From Alphaproteobacteria bacterium (GTDB lineage: Bacteria > Pseudomonadota > Alphaproteobacteria > Rhodobacterales > Rhodobacteraceae), in NCBI GenBank assembly GCA_030424865.1, contig JAUHVR010000007.1, forward strand, positions 143,859 through 207,858: DNA of 64,000 bases, given 5' to 3'. Position 1 is the first letter of the stretch, and each line of letters opens with the position of its first letter. The position numbers and the translations under genes are program-made. The notes below the pieces were generated by a model, which was not told the origin of the DNA, did not search any database, and saw only the letters and a program-made list of their open reading frames with translations. Of this stretch, positions 42,512 to 51,971 are shown piece by piece.

Positions 42512-43044
42512 TCCGTCACCTCCTTCATTGCGCGCAGGCGTTTCTTGGCCTCGGATATGCGCCAGCTGACCGTGCCTTCGGACACGCCCAGAACCTCGGC
42601 CACCTGCGCGTGGGTCAGATCATCCAGAACCAGCGCCAGCGTGTCGCGCAGATCATCAGGCAGGGCGCGCATCATTGCCTGCAAGGTGTCCAGCGCCTGC
42701 GCCTGTTCATCATCGGCGGCGCGGCGTTCGGTTTCCCAATCGCCCCAGCCCTCGGCGGCCCTGGCGTGGGTCATCTGCCGCCGCCGCCGGTCCTGGGCGG
42801 CATTCACCGTGACACGGTAGAGCCAGGTCGTCACCTTGGCCTGCCCCCGAAAGCTGCGCAGTTTCGCAGGCAGGGCGGCGCAGATGTCCTGTGTCAGGTC
42901 CTCGGCTTCGGCCCGGCTGCCGGTCAGGCGAAAGGCCAGTGCAAAGAGCCGGTCATAGACCCGCTCCATCAACACGGCAAAGGCCGCGCGGTCGCCGTTG
43001 GCGGCGGCCAGTGCCAGGGACTCGTCGCTGGTATCCATACGCAT
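42508..43044 (-). CDS. ECF-type RNA polymerase sigma factor
   Basis: A 178-residue sigma-70 family factor of the extracytoplasmic-function group. Region 2 is visible as VYDRLFALAFRLTGSRAEAE followed by DLTQDICAAL and WLYRVTVNAAQDRRRR. Region 4 is ALVLDDLTHAQVAEVLGVSE followed by GTVSWRISEAKKRLR. ATGs at 43044 and 43038 are both possible, and neither has a strong ribosome-binding site. On the minus strand a TTGACG lies 20-30 bp upstream. It is coupled to the VWA protein gene by an ATGA overlap. Confidence 0.9.
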   Translation of the reverse strand: MRMDTSDESLALAAANGDRAAFAVLMERVYDRLFALAFRLTGSRAEAEDLTQDICAALPAKLRSFRGQAKVTTWLYRVTVNAAQDRRRRQMTHARAAEGWGDWETERRAADDEQAQALDTLQAMMRALPDDLRDTLALVLDDLTHAQVAEVLGVSEGTVSWRISEAKKRLRAMKEVTE

Positions 43045-43111
43045 CACAAAGCTTGGACGCGCGCGGATCGTCAATCCTTGGAAAAATTTTCAGAATTTTT
43101 CCGCGCAGGTG

Positions 43112-44035
43112 TCAGCCTGCCTCGTCAACCACATCTGCATGAAGGTGCCGTTCGCCGCGCGCCTCGGACAAAGCGATCTGTTTCTGCCGCTCGCGAAAGC
43201 GCGCCTTGTCCTCGTCCGAAGTCTGGTCGATGCACAGGTGGCAGGACACGCCGTGTTCATATTCGGGCCGCTCTCGATCCTCGGGCAGGATCGGGTGGCG
43301 GCAGGCGTGGCACAACACATGCGGGCCTTCGACCAGCCCGTGCCCGACCGAGACGCGGCCATCAAAGACAAAGCATTCGCCCTGCCAGGTGCTGTCGTCC
43401 TGCGGCACCTCTTCGAGGTATTTCAGAATGCCGCCTTTCAGGTGATAGACGTCCTCGACCCCCTGGCTCATCAGGTAGTTGGTGGACTTCTCACACCGGA
43501 TGCCGCCGGTGCAGAACATCGCGATGCGCTTGTTGTGAAAGCGGTCCTTGTTCGCCTCCCACCACGCCGGGAACTCGCGGAAGGTTTCGGTTTTCGGATC
43601 GACTGCCCCGTCGAAGGTGCCGATGGCGACCTCGTAGTCGTTGCGGGTGTCGATCACTGCCACATCGGGGCTGGTTATCAGCGCGTTCCAGTCGGCGGGG
43701 TCGACGTAGTGCCCGACCGAGGCGTTCGGATCGACGTCGGGCTGGCCCATCGTCACGATCTCTTTCTTCAGCCGCACCTTCATGCGGGCAAAGGGCCGGT
43801 CCTGCGCGGTCGAAAGCTTCCACTCGATGTCAGCGCAGCCCGGCAGCGCCCGGATATGCGCCAACAGAGCGTCGATGCCCGCCTTGGGGCCTGCGACGGT
43901 GCCATTGATGCCTTCTTGGGCCAGCAGCAGCGTGCCGGTCACGGCCTGATCGCGGCAGAGATCCAGCAAAGGTCCGCGCAGGGTGGCGGGGTCGTCGAAA
44001 CGGGTGAAGTGATAAAGTGCGCAGACGGTGAACAT
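43112..44035 (-). CDS. trhO: tRNA uridine(34) hydroxylase, rhodanese-like
   Basis: A 307-residue TrhO (formerly YceA) protein that hydroxylates U34 of certain tRNAs using oxygen. An N-terminal acylphosphatase-like domain is followed by a rhodanese domain with [20 protein letters not shown] and the catalytic loop [14 protein letters not shown]-terminal zinc-like cysteine set CHACRHPI and CHLC follows. Length is normal. It is a minus-strand gene between the sigma factor and the Hsp70 gene and probably independent of both. Confidence 0.93.
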   Translation of the reverse strand: MFTVCALYHFTRFDDPATLRGPLLDLCRDQAVTGTLLLAQEGINGTVAGPKAGIDALLAHIRALPGCADIEWKLSTAQDRPFARMKVRLKKEIVTMGQPDVDPNASVGHYVDPADWNALITSPDVAVIDTRNDYEVAIGTFDGAVDPKTETFREFPAWWEANKDRFHNKRIAMFCTGGIRCEKSTNYLMSQGVEDVYHLKGGILKYLEEVPQDDSTWQGECFVFDGRVSVGHGLVEGPHVLCHACRHPILPEDRERPEYEHGVSCHLCIDQTSDEDKARFRERQKQIALSEARGERHLHADVVDEAG

Positions 44036-44074
44036 GGCTTTCCGATAGGCAGATGGGTGGGGCGCGTCCAGCGG

Positions 44075-45292
44075 CTATTCTGCCGCAATGGCAAGGCCAT
44101 GTACAACCGCTGTAAAGACCTCGGAATCGACAGGCTGCGCATCGGGCAACGCAGTTTGCATGGCGCTGCGGACCGGCGTCAGCAGGCTGGAGCCGCCGAC
44201 ATAAACGATCTGGTCAAGGCTGTCTGGTGCGCATCCAGCGGTCTTCAGGGTCGCCATCGCGCAGGCCGCGATCTCTTGACCATAGGTGCCCAGCGCGGCG
44301 GTCATGGCGGTCTGAGGCAGGTCGATGGTCAGGCCGCGTTCGACAACCTCCAGCCCGATGCGGCCGATGTCGGCGCTGTTGGCCTCGATCTTCCCTGCTT
44401 CGACGGCATAGGCGATGTCATGGCCCAGATGCGATTCCAGCACGTCGGCGAGGCGCTCGAAAAGATGCGGCTCGCGCGCCAGACGAATCCAGCGACGCAC
44501 ATCGCGCAAGAGGCCCGCGTCATAGACAAAGGGGATTTTTTCCCAGCTGGCCAGATCGTTGAACAGCGCGTTCGGGGCGGTGTGGGTCTTGTCCCCCAGC
44601 TCGGCCCCGATCAGCGCGCCGTGGCCCAGATGCGGCATCGCATGGCCAAGGCTGAGCGTCTTGTCAAAATCCGTGCCGCCAAGGCGCAGGCCGCCGCTGG
44701 CCAGTACCTGCGTTTTCCCATTCGCCCGATCGCAGACCGTAAAGTCCGAGGTGCCGCCGCCGATATCGACAATCAGCATGCGGCCTGTGCCATCGACCGC
44801 CAGGGCCGCCGCCTCGGGTTCCGGCAGAAAATCGACGCTGTCGAAGCCTGCAAGGCGATAGGCCTCGGCCAGATCCTCCAGCGCCTGCGCGTCGCGCGTC
44901 GCGGAGGCGGAGTGGAAATGCACCGGGCGACCCGACAGGGCAGTGTCAAAACTCAGACCGGTGTGGGCCTCGGCGCGGATACGGATTTCGGCCAGAAACC
45001 GGGCGATGACCTCGATCAGGGTCAGCTTTTCGTTCAAAAGCCGCCGGGGTTCGCGCGCCAGCGGCGTGCCCAGGATCTTTTTCAGACCCCGCATGAACCG
45101 CCCTTCGGCCCCGTCCATCATCGCGCGCGCGGCGGCGCTGCCGTAGACATAGCGTTTCTCGGCGAAATCGATGAAGACGGCGGTGGGCAGCGTCGCCTCG
45201 CCCGGTTCCAGCGGGATCGCGTAAGGGCGGGGGCCCGCCATCACGGCGGCCCCGGTGTTGGAGGTGCCAAAGTCAATGCCAAGACGTGCCAT
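44075..45292 (-). CDS. Short Hsp70-family protein (YegD-like)
   Basis: A 405-residue actin/Hsp70-fold ATPase. The phosphate loops are intact: MARLGIDFGTSNTGAAV at the start, LIVDIGGGTSDFTVCD and IVYVGGSSLLTPVR near the end. It stops after the nucleotide-binding domain, with no substrate-binding domain. That is normal for the YegD group, so it is not a truncation. The role is unknown; a chaperone-like function is assumed. The ATG at 45292 gives the clean family start. Confidence 0.88.
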   Translation of the reverse strand: MARLGIDFGTSNTGAAVMAGPRPYAIPLEPGEATLPTAVFIDFAEKRYVYGSAAARAMMDGAEGRFMRGLKKILGTPLAREPRRLLNEKLTLIEVIARFLAEIRIRAEAHTGLSFDTALSGRPVHFHSASATRDAQALEDLAEAYRLAGFDSVDFLPEPEAAALAVDGTGRMLIVDIGGGTSDFTVCDRANGKTQVLASGGLRLGGTDFDKTLSLGHAMPHLGHGALIGAELGDKTHTAPNALFNDLASWEKIPFVYDAGLLRDVRRWIRLAREPHLFERLADVLESHLGHDIAYAVEAGKIEANSADIGRIGLEVVERGLTIDLPQTAMTAALGTYGQEIAACAMATLKTAGCAPDSLDQIVYVGGSSLLTPVRSAMQTALPDAQPVDSEVFTAVVHGLAIAAE

Positions 45293-45353
45293 GTCAGCCT
45301 CTGGGATCTGGGAAGGCGCGCCGGGTATCAGAGCCCGCAGGCCGGTGCAAGCA

Positions 45354-46244
45354 TCAGACCAGCATGTCGCCCAGAACCTCGGCAATTGCCCGATGGGTCA
45401 TTCGCGCCAAGGGGCGGTTCGAATGCCGGTAATAGGCCAGCGCGACCACACCGGCATAAAGTGCCCAGCCCATCCCCCGCATGAGCGAGGCATCGTCCAG
45501 ACCGCTTTCACGCAGGAACACCTCGCGCTCGGGACGTTCGAACAGCAGCCAGGCAGGGGTCAGATCGGCAGCCGGGTCGCCACGCGCCATCAGGCCGAAG
45601 TCGATGACGGCAGCCAACTGACCGTCGCGCGCCAGCAGGTTGCCGGTGTTCAGATCGCCATGCAGCCAGACCGGGGGGCCGGTCCAGCTGGGCGTGTTCA
45701 GTGCGGCCTCCCAGACCATCAGCATTTCGCGGGTGTCGAACAGGTCACCAAGCTGGCCGATCGACTCGACGGTCACGTCGTTCAACCGTTCCAGCGGGAC
45801 GCCTCGGTTGTGATTGGCCGACCCGGCAATCGGCCCGGCCTGGCTGGGCATGTCGCGCATCGCGCGCGCAAAACCGGCCAGATCGGTCGCGGCCTGTGCG
45901 GGATTGTCGAGAACGGACAGTTCAGCTCGGTCGCCGGGGATCCAGTCCAGCACGGCCCAGGGCCAGGGATAGCCTTCGTCCGGATCCCCCATCGCGACGT
46001 AGCTGGGGATTTGCAGGGGCAGGTCGGTCAGATGCGGCAGCCATTCGGCCTCGCGTCGCAAAAGGCCCACGGCTGAGGGCCTGCGCGGAAAGCGCAGGAC
46101 ATGCTCCGACCCCAGACGGAACAGCCAGTTGTCGGTGCCGGACGACGCAACCGGGCGCACCTGCCGTCCCGCGAAGTCGGGGAACTGGCGGTCGACAAGG
46201 CGCGTGGCCTGCGCCGTGGAAAGTGTCACCTGGTCCTGTGTCAT
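45354..46244 (-). CDS. Aminoglycoside phosphotransferase (APH)-family kinase
   Basis: A 296-residue kinase-like protein. VWLHGDLNTGNLLARDGQLA contains the Brenner catalytic motif HGDLNxxN, followed by VIDFGLMARGDPAADL, the metal-binding DFG-like aspartate. It resembles APH(3'')-like and spectinomycin-like kinases of environmental bacteria; actual antibiotic resistance cannot be inferred from this. The ATG at 46244 is used; an ATG 15 codons upstream is possible. It precedes the Hsp70 gene by 61 bp on the same strand. Confidence 0.83.
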   Translation of the reverse strand: MTQDQVTLSTAQATRLVDRQFPDFAGRQVRPVASSGTDNWLFRLGSEHVLRFPRRPSAVGLLRREAEWLPHLTDLPLQIPSYVAMGDPDEGYPWPWAVLDWIPGDRAELSVLDNPAQAATDLAGFARAMRDMPSQAGPIAGSANHNRGVPLERLNDVTVESIGQLGDLFDTREMLMVWEAALNTPSWTGPPVWLHGDLNTGNLLARDGQLAAVIDFGLMARGDPAADLTPAWLLFERPEREVFLRESGLDDASLMRGMGWALYAGVVALAYYRHSNRPLARMTHRAIAEVLGDMLV

Positions 46245-46333
46245 CAGAAGTCTCGGGCCTTGGCCTTGACGGGTCTCAAGTCCCGACATACCGAATTAAG
46301 GGGCACAATGCCCGCCAAAAAAGGAGCCCCGCC

Positions 46334-46948
46334 ATGCATGCCCTGATCGTTGTCGACATTCAGAACGATTTTTGCCCGGGCGGTGCCCTTGCGGTTGCCG
46401 AAGGGGATCAGATCGTTCCGCTGGTCAATGCGATGATGGGGGATTTCGACGCGGTGATTCTCACACAGGATTGGCACCCGGCGGATCACTCGAGCTTTGC
46501 CAGCCAACATGCGGGCAAAGGCCCCTTCGAGCTGACCGAGATGCCCTATGGGCCGCAGGTCCTTTGGCCGGATCATTGTGTGCAGGGCACCGAAGGGGCT
46601 GCGTTCCACGCGGATCTGGACGTTGACCGCGCCGATCTGATCGTCCGCAAGGGGTTCCGGCGTCCGATCGACAGTTATTCGGCGTTTTTCGAGAACGATC
46701 ATGAAACGCCAACGGGGCTAGAGGGCTATTGCACGTCCCGTGGGATCACGGATCTGACCTTTGTGGGGCTCGCCACGGATTATTGTGTTGCATATTCCGC
46801 TTTGGACGCTGCATCGCGCGGATTTCGTGCTACAGTTGCGCTAGAGGCCTGCCGTGCCATCGATCTTGACGGATCCCTGGCCGAGGCTCTGACCAAATTG
46901 CAAGCCGCCGGTGTGACCCTGACGGGCGCGCCGAATGCCATTGCCTGA
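46334..46948 (+). CDS. pncA: Nicotinamidase
   Basis: A 204-residue isochorismatase-fold amidase that hydrolyses nicotinamide to nicotinate in NAD salvage. The catalytic triad is D8 (VVDIQNDFCPGGAL), K106 (VRKGF) and C151 (GLATDYCVAYS). Metal ligands D46, H48 and H81 (DWHP, WPDHCVQGT) are present. AAGGAG lies 7 nt before the ATG. It is followed after 51 bp by a hybrid histidine kinase and then pncB, so two successive NAD-salvage steps share this strand. Confidence 0.95.
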   Translation: MHALIVVDIQNDFCPGGALAVAEGDQIVPLVNAMMGDFDAVILTQDWHPADHSSFASQHAGKGPFELTEMPYGPQVLWPDHCVQGTEGAAFHADLDVDRADLIVRKGFRRPIDSYSAFFENDHETPTGLEGYCTSRGITDLTFVGLATDYCVAYSALDAASRGFRATVALEACRAIDLDGSLAEALTKLQAAGVTLTGAPNAIA

Positions 46949-46999
46949 AATTTAACAAATTAAAGATAGTCCTGTCAGGCGCAGATCCGGACTCATTCT

Positions 47000-49285
47000 A
47001 TGCCATCTGTCGAGTTGACGACCGACACCCAAATCGCGGAATTCGAAGCCCGTCACAGCCGACTTGGGCTGTTGCGGCGCTATGCGCGTGCCCGGTTGCG
47101 TCTGATGCCGGTCCGATTGCTGATGGCACTGGTCGGCGTGATCCTGGTCGGAACCCTGATTTCCCCGTCTCTGGCGGGCGTCACGCTGGCGCTTGCGGTC
47201 CTGGGCGAATGCATCGACGGGTTCATGATGGCCCAGGTCCGGCGACGGGCCCCGCAACCAGACGAAGTGGGGGTACTTGTCCTTTTGACCTCGGCCTCGG
47301 CGGGGTTGCAGGCGCTTAGTGTCAGCGCGTGTTTTGCCCTGACCTATGCCTCGCGCCCTGATCCGGCTGTGGCCCTCTTTGTGATCGCCTTTCTGTTTGC
47401 GATGGCGATTGGCGATCTGATGTTGATCGCCTTTCACCGGATTGCCACGCTGGTGCGCCTCGCCATCCACGGTGCGACGCTGTTGGCGTTTTTTGTTTAT
47501 CGGGTGATGGGCTCTGGCGGGCGCGGGGATGATCTGTTGTTCGAGGTTGTGGGCGTTGCCGTCCTTGCCTTTGTCGTCTGGTCCTGCGTGCGTGGTCTGG
47601 AAGGGGCGACCTTGCGTGGCTTTGCCAGCAACCGCGACATCCTGCATCGTCAGCGCGAGATCGAACAGGCAGGCATTGATCTGAAAAAGACCCAGGACGA
47701 AAATCGCCGCCTTGCGCTGGTCGCCCGCCACGCAAATGACAGCGTCATCGTTTCGCAGGTCGATGGCCCGATCCTTTGGGTGAACGCGGCCTTTACCAAG
47801 ACAACCGGGTATGCCGCGGACGAGGCGATCGGCCGTTCGGTGGCGGATCTGCTGAACGGACCTGAAACAAATCCAAACACCATCGCGCGGATTGCGCGGG
47901 CGGTGAAAGCGGGCAAACCCTGCCGGACGGACATCCTGAACTACACGAAATCCGGGCAGAAGATCTGGGTCGACACCAACATCGTGCCGCTGACCGAAGA
48001 GGACGGGACCGCGCGGATCGTGATTGCCATCGAACGCAACGTGACCGAGGCGCGGCGCCAGATGGACGGCCTGGCCCAGGCCACGCAGGAAGCGCGTGCA
48101 CTGGCACAGGACCGTTCGACCTTTTTGGCCACCATGAGCCACGAAATCAGGACGCCAATGAACGGCATCATGGGCATGACCGATGTTCTGTCCCGTGCCG
48201 GGTTGGGGCCAGAAGAGCAGGCGCAGGTCGACACGATCCGCGACTCGGCCGGGGCCCTGCTGAAGGTCATTGACGACGTCCTTGATCTGTCACGGCTCGA
48301 GGGGGAAAAGCTGCCCATCGTGGCCGAGGTCTTTTCTGTTCCGACCTGTGTGAAATCCGCGGTCATGCTGATGCGCCCGCTGGCGCAGGAAAAGGCGCTG
48401 ACGCTGGATGTTTCCTTTGATGGGCCGACGTCCACCCGCGTTGAAGGCGACGCTGGCCGTTTGCGCCAGATTTTGCTGAACCTGATCGGCAACGCGTTGA
48501 AATTCACCCAGTCGGGCGGGGTCTCGATCACTGTTTCTGCCAACAAGGCACCGTCGGCCATCGAATTCGCAATCGAAGTGCGGGACACCGGCATCGGGGT
48601 CGATCCCGATCAGGCCGAGGCGATCTTTGACCAGTTCGCCCAGGCGGGTGACCATATCGTGAAAGAGTTCGGCGGCACCGGGCTTGGGCTTGCAATATCG
48701 CGCCATCTGGCGCGGCGCATGGGTGGTGATCTGGTCCTGAAACCGACCGAAGATCCGGGCGCTGTCTTTGTTCTGACGCTGACACTTCCGGTGGCGACGG
48801 ACGCACAGGATCATGCGCGCGGGACCGACCTTACCAATCCGCCCGGGGATCGCGCCGAGGATTTTCCGAAGGTGCCAGAGGGGCTGCGCATCCTTGTGGC
48901 CGAAGACAACGCGACCAACCGCATGGTTCTGGACAGGTTCCTGGATGGCACCGGGGCAGAGCTGTTCTTTGCCGTCAATGGGCGCGAGGCGGTCGAACGT
49001 GCAGCGCAGCATCGGCCCGACGTTGTGTTGATGGACATGCAGATGCCGGAATTGTCCGGACCTGAAGCGGCGCGCCAGATTCGTGCCCTGGACATCCGGC
49101 AACCGCGCATCATCGCCATCACCGGCGGTGCCCTGCCGGACGAGCGGGACAAGGCGCGGGCATTCGGGATCGAAACATTCCTGCTGAAACCGGTGGATCG
49201 CCGTGCCCTGCTGGACGCTTTGTCCGGGATTGAACCGGGCGAGAAACCTCTTGGACCCGACGGCGCGGTTCGCGTATCAGGTTAA
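47000..49285 (+). CDS. Membrane hybrid sensor histidine kinase with PAS and receiver domains
   Basis: A 761-residue protein. About six transmembrane helices lie in residues 30-210, followed by a short coiled coil, a PAS domain (about 230-350; ILWVNAAFTKTTGYAADEA), HisKA with phosphorylated H381 in ATMSHEIRTPMNG, HATPase_c (NLIGNALKFT, DTGIGV, GGTGLGLAIS) and a C-terminal receiver with D679 in VLMDMQMPE. There is no output domain, so a separate histidine phosphotransfer protein or response regulator is expected. It sits between pncA and pncB (51 and 23 bp away). Confidence 0.93.
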   Translation: MPSVELTTDTQIAEFEARHSRLGLLRRYARARLRLMPVRLLMALVGVILVGTLISPSLAGVTLALAVLGECIDGFMMAQVRRRAPQPDEVGVLVLLTSASAGLQALSVSACFALTYASRPDPAVALFVIAFLFAMAIGDLMLIAFHRIATLVRLAIHGATLLAFFVYRVMGSGGRGDDLLFEVVGVAVLAFVVWSCVRGLEGATLRGFASNRDILHRQREIEQAGIDLKKTQDENRRLALVARHANDSVIVSQVDGPILWVNAAFTKTTGYAADEAIGRSVADLLNGPETNPNTIARIARAVKAGKPCRTDILNYTKSGQKIWVDTNIVPLTEEDGTARIVIAIERNVTEARRQMDGLAQATQEARALAQDRSTFLATMSHEIRTPMNGIMGMTDVLSRAGLGPEEQAQVDTIRDSAGALLKVIDDVLDLSRLEGEKLPIVAEVFSVPTCVKSAVMLMRPLAQEKALTLDVSFDGPTSTRVEGDAGRLRQILLNLIGNALKFTQSGGVSITVSANKAPSAIEFAIEVRDTGIGVDPDQAEAIFDQFAQAGDHIVKEFGGTGLGLAISRHLARRMGGDLVLKPTEDPGAVFVLTLTLPVATDAQDHARGTDLTNPPGDRAEDFPKVPEGLRILVAEDNATNRMVLDRFLDGTGAELFFAVNGREAVERAAQHRPDVVLMDMQMPELSGPEAARQIRALDIRQPRIIAITGGALPDERDKARAFGIETFLLKPVDRRALLDALSGIEPGEKPLGPDGAVRVSG

Positions 49286-49308
49286 CGACCTGATTGCGAG
49301 GAAACGAC

Positions 49309-50598
49309 TTGGACATTGCAACACGGGTGTGGAACCACAAGTGGAAGATCGATCCGATCGTCCGCTCGCTGATTGACACCGATTTCTACAAACTTCTGAT
49401 GTGCCAATCCGTGTTCCGCAACAAGCGCGACACGCAGGTGGTGTTCAGCCTGATCAACCGCTCGAACAAGGTGCCCCTCGCGCGTCTGATCGACGAAGGC
49501 GAGTTGCGCGAACAGCTGGACCACGTGCGGTCGCTGTCGCTGACGCGTGGCGAAAGCACCTGGCTGCGCGGCAACACGTTTTATGGCAAACGCCAGATGT
49601 TCCGCCCCGATTTCATGGAGTGGTTCGAGGGCCTACGCCTGCCCGCGTATCACCTGGAACGCGTCGGTGACCAGTACGAGCTGACCTTTGAAGGGGCCTG
49701 GCCCGAAGTCATGATGTGGGAAATCCCGGCTCTGGCGATCCTGATGGAGCTGCGTGGCCGCGCCGTGCTGCACGACATGAAGCGGTTCGAGCTTCAGGTA
49801 CTGTATGCGCGTGGCATGACCAAGCTGTGGGAAAAGATCGAACACCTGCGCACGTTGCCCGATCTGCGGATCGCCGATTTCGGCACCCGGCGGCGGCACT
49901 CGTTCCTCTGGCAGGACTGGTGTGTGCAGGCCATGACCGAAGGCCTGGGCGAACGCTTTGCTGGCACTTCGAACTGTCTGATCGCCAAGAACCGCGACCT
50001 CGAGGCGATCGGCACCAACGCGCACGAACTGCCGATGGTGTATTCGGCGCTGACCGACACCGACGAAGAACTGGCACGCGCACCCTACGAGGTTCTGGCC
50101 GACTGGCACGAAGAACACGAAGGCAACCTGCGCATCATCCTGCCCGACACCTATGGCACCGAGGGGTTCCTGCAGAACGCCCCCGATTGGCTGGCCGGAT
50201 GGACCGGCATCCGCATCGATAGCGGCGACCCCGCCACCGGGGCGGAAACCGCGATCCGCTGGTGGCAAAGCCGGGGCGAGGATCCAAGCCAGAAGCTGGT
50301 GATTTTCTCGGATGGTCTGGATGAAACCAAGATCGCCGAGCTGTATACCCAGTTTCAGGGCCGCGTGCGTGTCAGCTTTGGCTGGGGCACACTGCTGACC
50401 AACGATTTCCGGGGGCTCAGTCCGGATGACCGGCTGGCGCCTTTCAGCCTTGTGTGCAAGGCGGTCAGCGCCAACGGGCGTCCGACAGTCAAGCTGTCCG
50501 ACAACCCGAACAAGGCCATGGGCCCCGCCGATCAGGTCGAGCGCTACAAGCGCGTCTTCGGTGTTGGTGCGCAAGACCGACACGAGGTGGTTGTCTGA
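49309..50598 (+). CDS. pncB: Nicotinate phosphoribosyltransferase
   Basis: A 429-residue enzyme converting nicotinate and PRPP to nicotinate mononucleotide. Key segments are [34 protein letters not shown] (with the phosphorylated histidine region), GTNAHELPM and [13 protein letters not shown]. The start is a TTG at 49309 with GAGGAA about 5 nt upstream; another TTG at 49294 lacks a good site. It completes the nicotinamide-to-NAMN route begun by pncA. An A/T-rich run follows, but without a clear hairpin terminator. Confidence 0.94.
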   Translation: MDIATRVWNHKWKIDPIVRSLIDTDFYKLLMCQSVFRNKRDTQVVFSLINRSNKVPLARLIDEGELREQLDHVRSLSLTRGESTWLRGNTFYGKRQMFRPDFMEWFEGLRLPAYHLERVGDQYELTFEGAWPEVMMWEIPALAILMELRGRAVLHDMKRFELQVLYARGMTKLWEKIEHLRTLPDLRIADFGTRRRHSFLWQDWCVQAMTEGLGERFAGTSNCLIAKNRDLEAIGTNAHELPMVYSALTDTDEELARAPYEVLADWHEEHEGNLRIILPDTYGTEGFLQNAPDWLAGWTGIRIDSGDPATGAETAIRWWQSRGEDPSQKLVIFSDGLDETKIAELYTQFQGRVRVSFGWGTLLTNDFRGLSPDDRLAPFSLVCKAVSANGRPTVKLSDNPNKAMGPADQVERYKRVFGVGAQDRHEVVV

Positions 50599-50646
50599 CG
50601 GTCACACACGCTCAAATTTTTTTCTGATAGCGTTAACAAGTCGCAT

Positions 50647-50693
50647 CCCCCCGCGTACGGACCCTACGGTAAGGGGGCGTGTCATTGAGGGGG
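50647..50693 (+). promoter_or_regulatory. Candidate structured leader of the glycogen operon
   Basis: A C6 tract (50647-50652) can pair with a G5 tract at 50673-50677, or with the GAGGGGG ribosome-binding site of glgC at 50687-50693. The two pairings exclude each other, so the leader could open or block translation. A small inner stem CGTA/TACG lies between. This is a reading of complementarity only. Confidence 0.35.
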
Positions 50694-50701
50694 AAAGACA
50701 T

Positions 50702-51967
50702 ATGACCAGGGTGATCAGGGCCAACGAACTCAGCCGTCAGACGATGGCATTTGTTCTGGCCGGCGGCCGGGGGAGCCGCCTTAAGGAATTGACGGATCGG
50801 CGCGCCAAACCGGCGGTCTATTTTGGCGGCAAGACGCGTATTATCGACTTTGCGCTGTCGAATGCGATGAATTCGGGCATCCGGCGCATCGGCGTTGCCA
50901 CGCAGTACAAGGCGCATAGCCTGATCCGCCATCTGCACCGTGGCTGGGGCTTCTTCCGTGAAGAGCGCAACGAATCCTTGGACATCCTGCCCGCATCCCA
51001 GCGGGTCACCGAGCGCGATTGGTACCTGGGCACCGCCGATGCGGTCACGCAGAACATCGACATCATTCAGGATCTGCCGGTGAAATACATGCTGATCCTG
51101 GCCGGGGATCACATCTACAAGCAGGATTATTCGATCATGCTGGAACAGCATGTGAACTCGGGTGCGGATGTCACTGTCGGCTGTGTCGAAGTGCCCGTCG
51201 CCGAGGCGACGGGCTATGGCGTCATGGACGTTGATGCCAATGACAAGATTATCGACTTTGTCGAAAAGCCCGCCAATCCGCCCGAGATGCCGGGCCGCCC
51301 CGGTTGGGCGCTGGCCAGCATGGGCATCTACGTCTTCTCGACCGAGGTTCTGTTCGAACTTTTGCGCGAAGACGCGGCGCGGCCGGACACCGAGCATGAT
51401 TTCGGCAAGGACATCATCCCGCGCCTGGTGCGCGAAGGCCGCGCGATGGCGCATGCCTTTTCCAAGTCCTGCGTCCTGAGCGGCGACCAGACCCAGCCCT
51501 ATTGGCGCGACGTCGGCACGGTCGATGCCTTCTGGAAGGCGAACCTGGACCTGACGGATTTCGAACCCGAGCTGGATCTGTACAATCAGGACTGGCCGGT
51601 CTGGTCCTATTCGGAAATCTCGCCCCCGGCCAAGTTCGTGCACAACGAAGACGGGCGTCGCGGCATGGCGGTGAATTCGCTGGTCTCGGGCGGATGCGTC
51701 GTGTCGGGTGCCAAGCTGGAGCGCTGCCTGTTGTTCACCGGGGTCCGCGCGAATTCCTATTCAGAGCTGAACAACGTCGTGGCGCTGCCTTACGTCGACA
51801 TCGGGCGCGGCGCGCAACTCAGCAATGCGGTCATCGACCGAGGTGTTCAAATTCCGCGCGGTTTGGTTGTCGGAGAGGATCCAGAGGACGACAGAAAGCG
51901 TTTTCGCGTGACAGAGGACGGCACGTGCCTCATCACGCAGCCCATGATTGACGCCCTGGAGAGTTAA
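50702..51967 (+). CDS. glgC: Glucose-1-phosphate adenylyltransferase (ADP-glucose pyrophosphorylase)
   Basis: A 421-residue enzyme making ADP-glucose from glucose 1-phosphate and ATP, the committed step of glycogen synthesis. Typical segments are [20 protein letters not shown], the [19 protein letters not shown] stretch, [13 protein letters not shown] and the C-terminal left-handed helix. It opens the seven-gene glycogen operon and is preceded by a GAGGGGG site that may be masked by its leader. In this family the enzyme is allosteric (fructose 6-phosphate and pyruvate in rhodobacters). Confidence 0.96.
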   Translation: MTRVIRANELSRQTMAFVLAGGRGSRLKELTDRRAKPAVYFGGKTRIIDFALSNAMNSGIRRIGVATQYKAHSLIRHLHRGWGFFREERNESLDILPASQRVTERDWYLGTADAVTQNIDIIQDLPVKYMLILAGDHIYKQDYSIMLEQHVNSGADVTVGCVEVPVAEATGYGVMDVDANDKIIDFVEKPANPPEMPGRPGWALASMGIYVFSTEVLFELLREDAARPDTEHDFGKDIIPRLVREGRAMAHAFSKSCVLSGDQTQPYWRDVGTVDAFWKANLDLTDFEPELDLYNQDWPVWSYSEISPPAKFVHNEDGRRGMAVNSLVSGGCVVSGAKLERCLLFTGVRANSYSELNNVVALPYVDIGRGAQLSNAVIDRGVQIPRGLVVGEDPEDDRKRFRVTEDGTCLITQPMIDALES

Positions 51968-51971
51968 GCCG

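Noticed and set aside
44075..45292. The Hsp70 gene as a truncated pseudogene
   Set aside because: All ATPase motifs are intact, and the 405-residue length is normal for the YegD-type family without a substrate-binding domain.
45354..46244. The APH-family gene as an antibiotic-resistance determinant
   Set aside because: The family is broad and most environmental members act on other small molecules; there is no mobile element or resistance context.
50599..50640. The T-rich run after pncB as a rho-independent terminator
   Set aside because: No stable GC hairpin precedes the T-run, so I did not call it.
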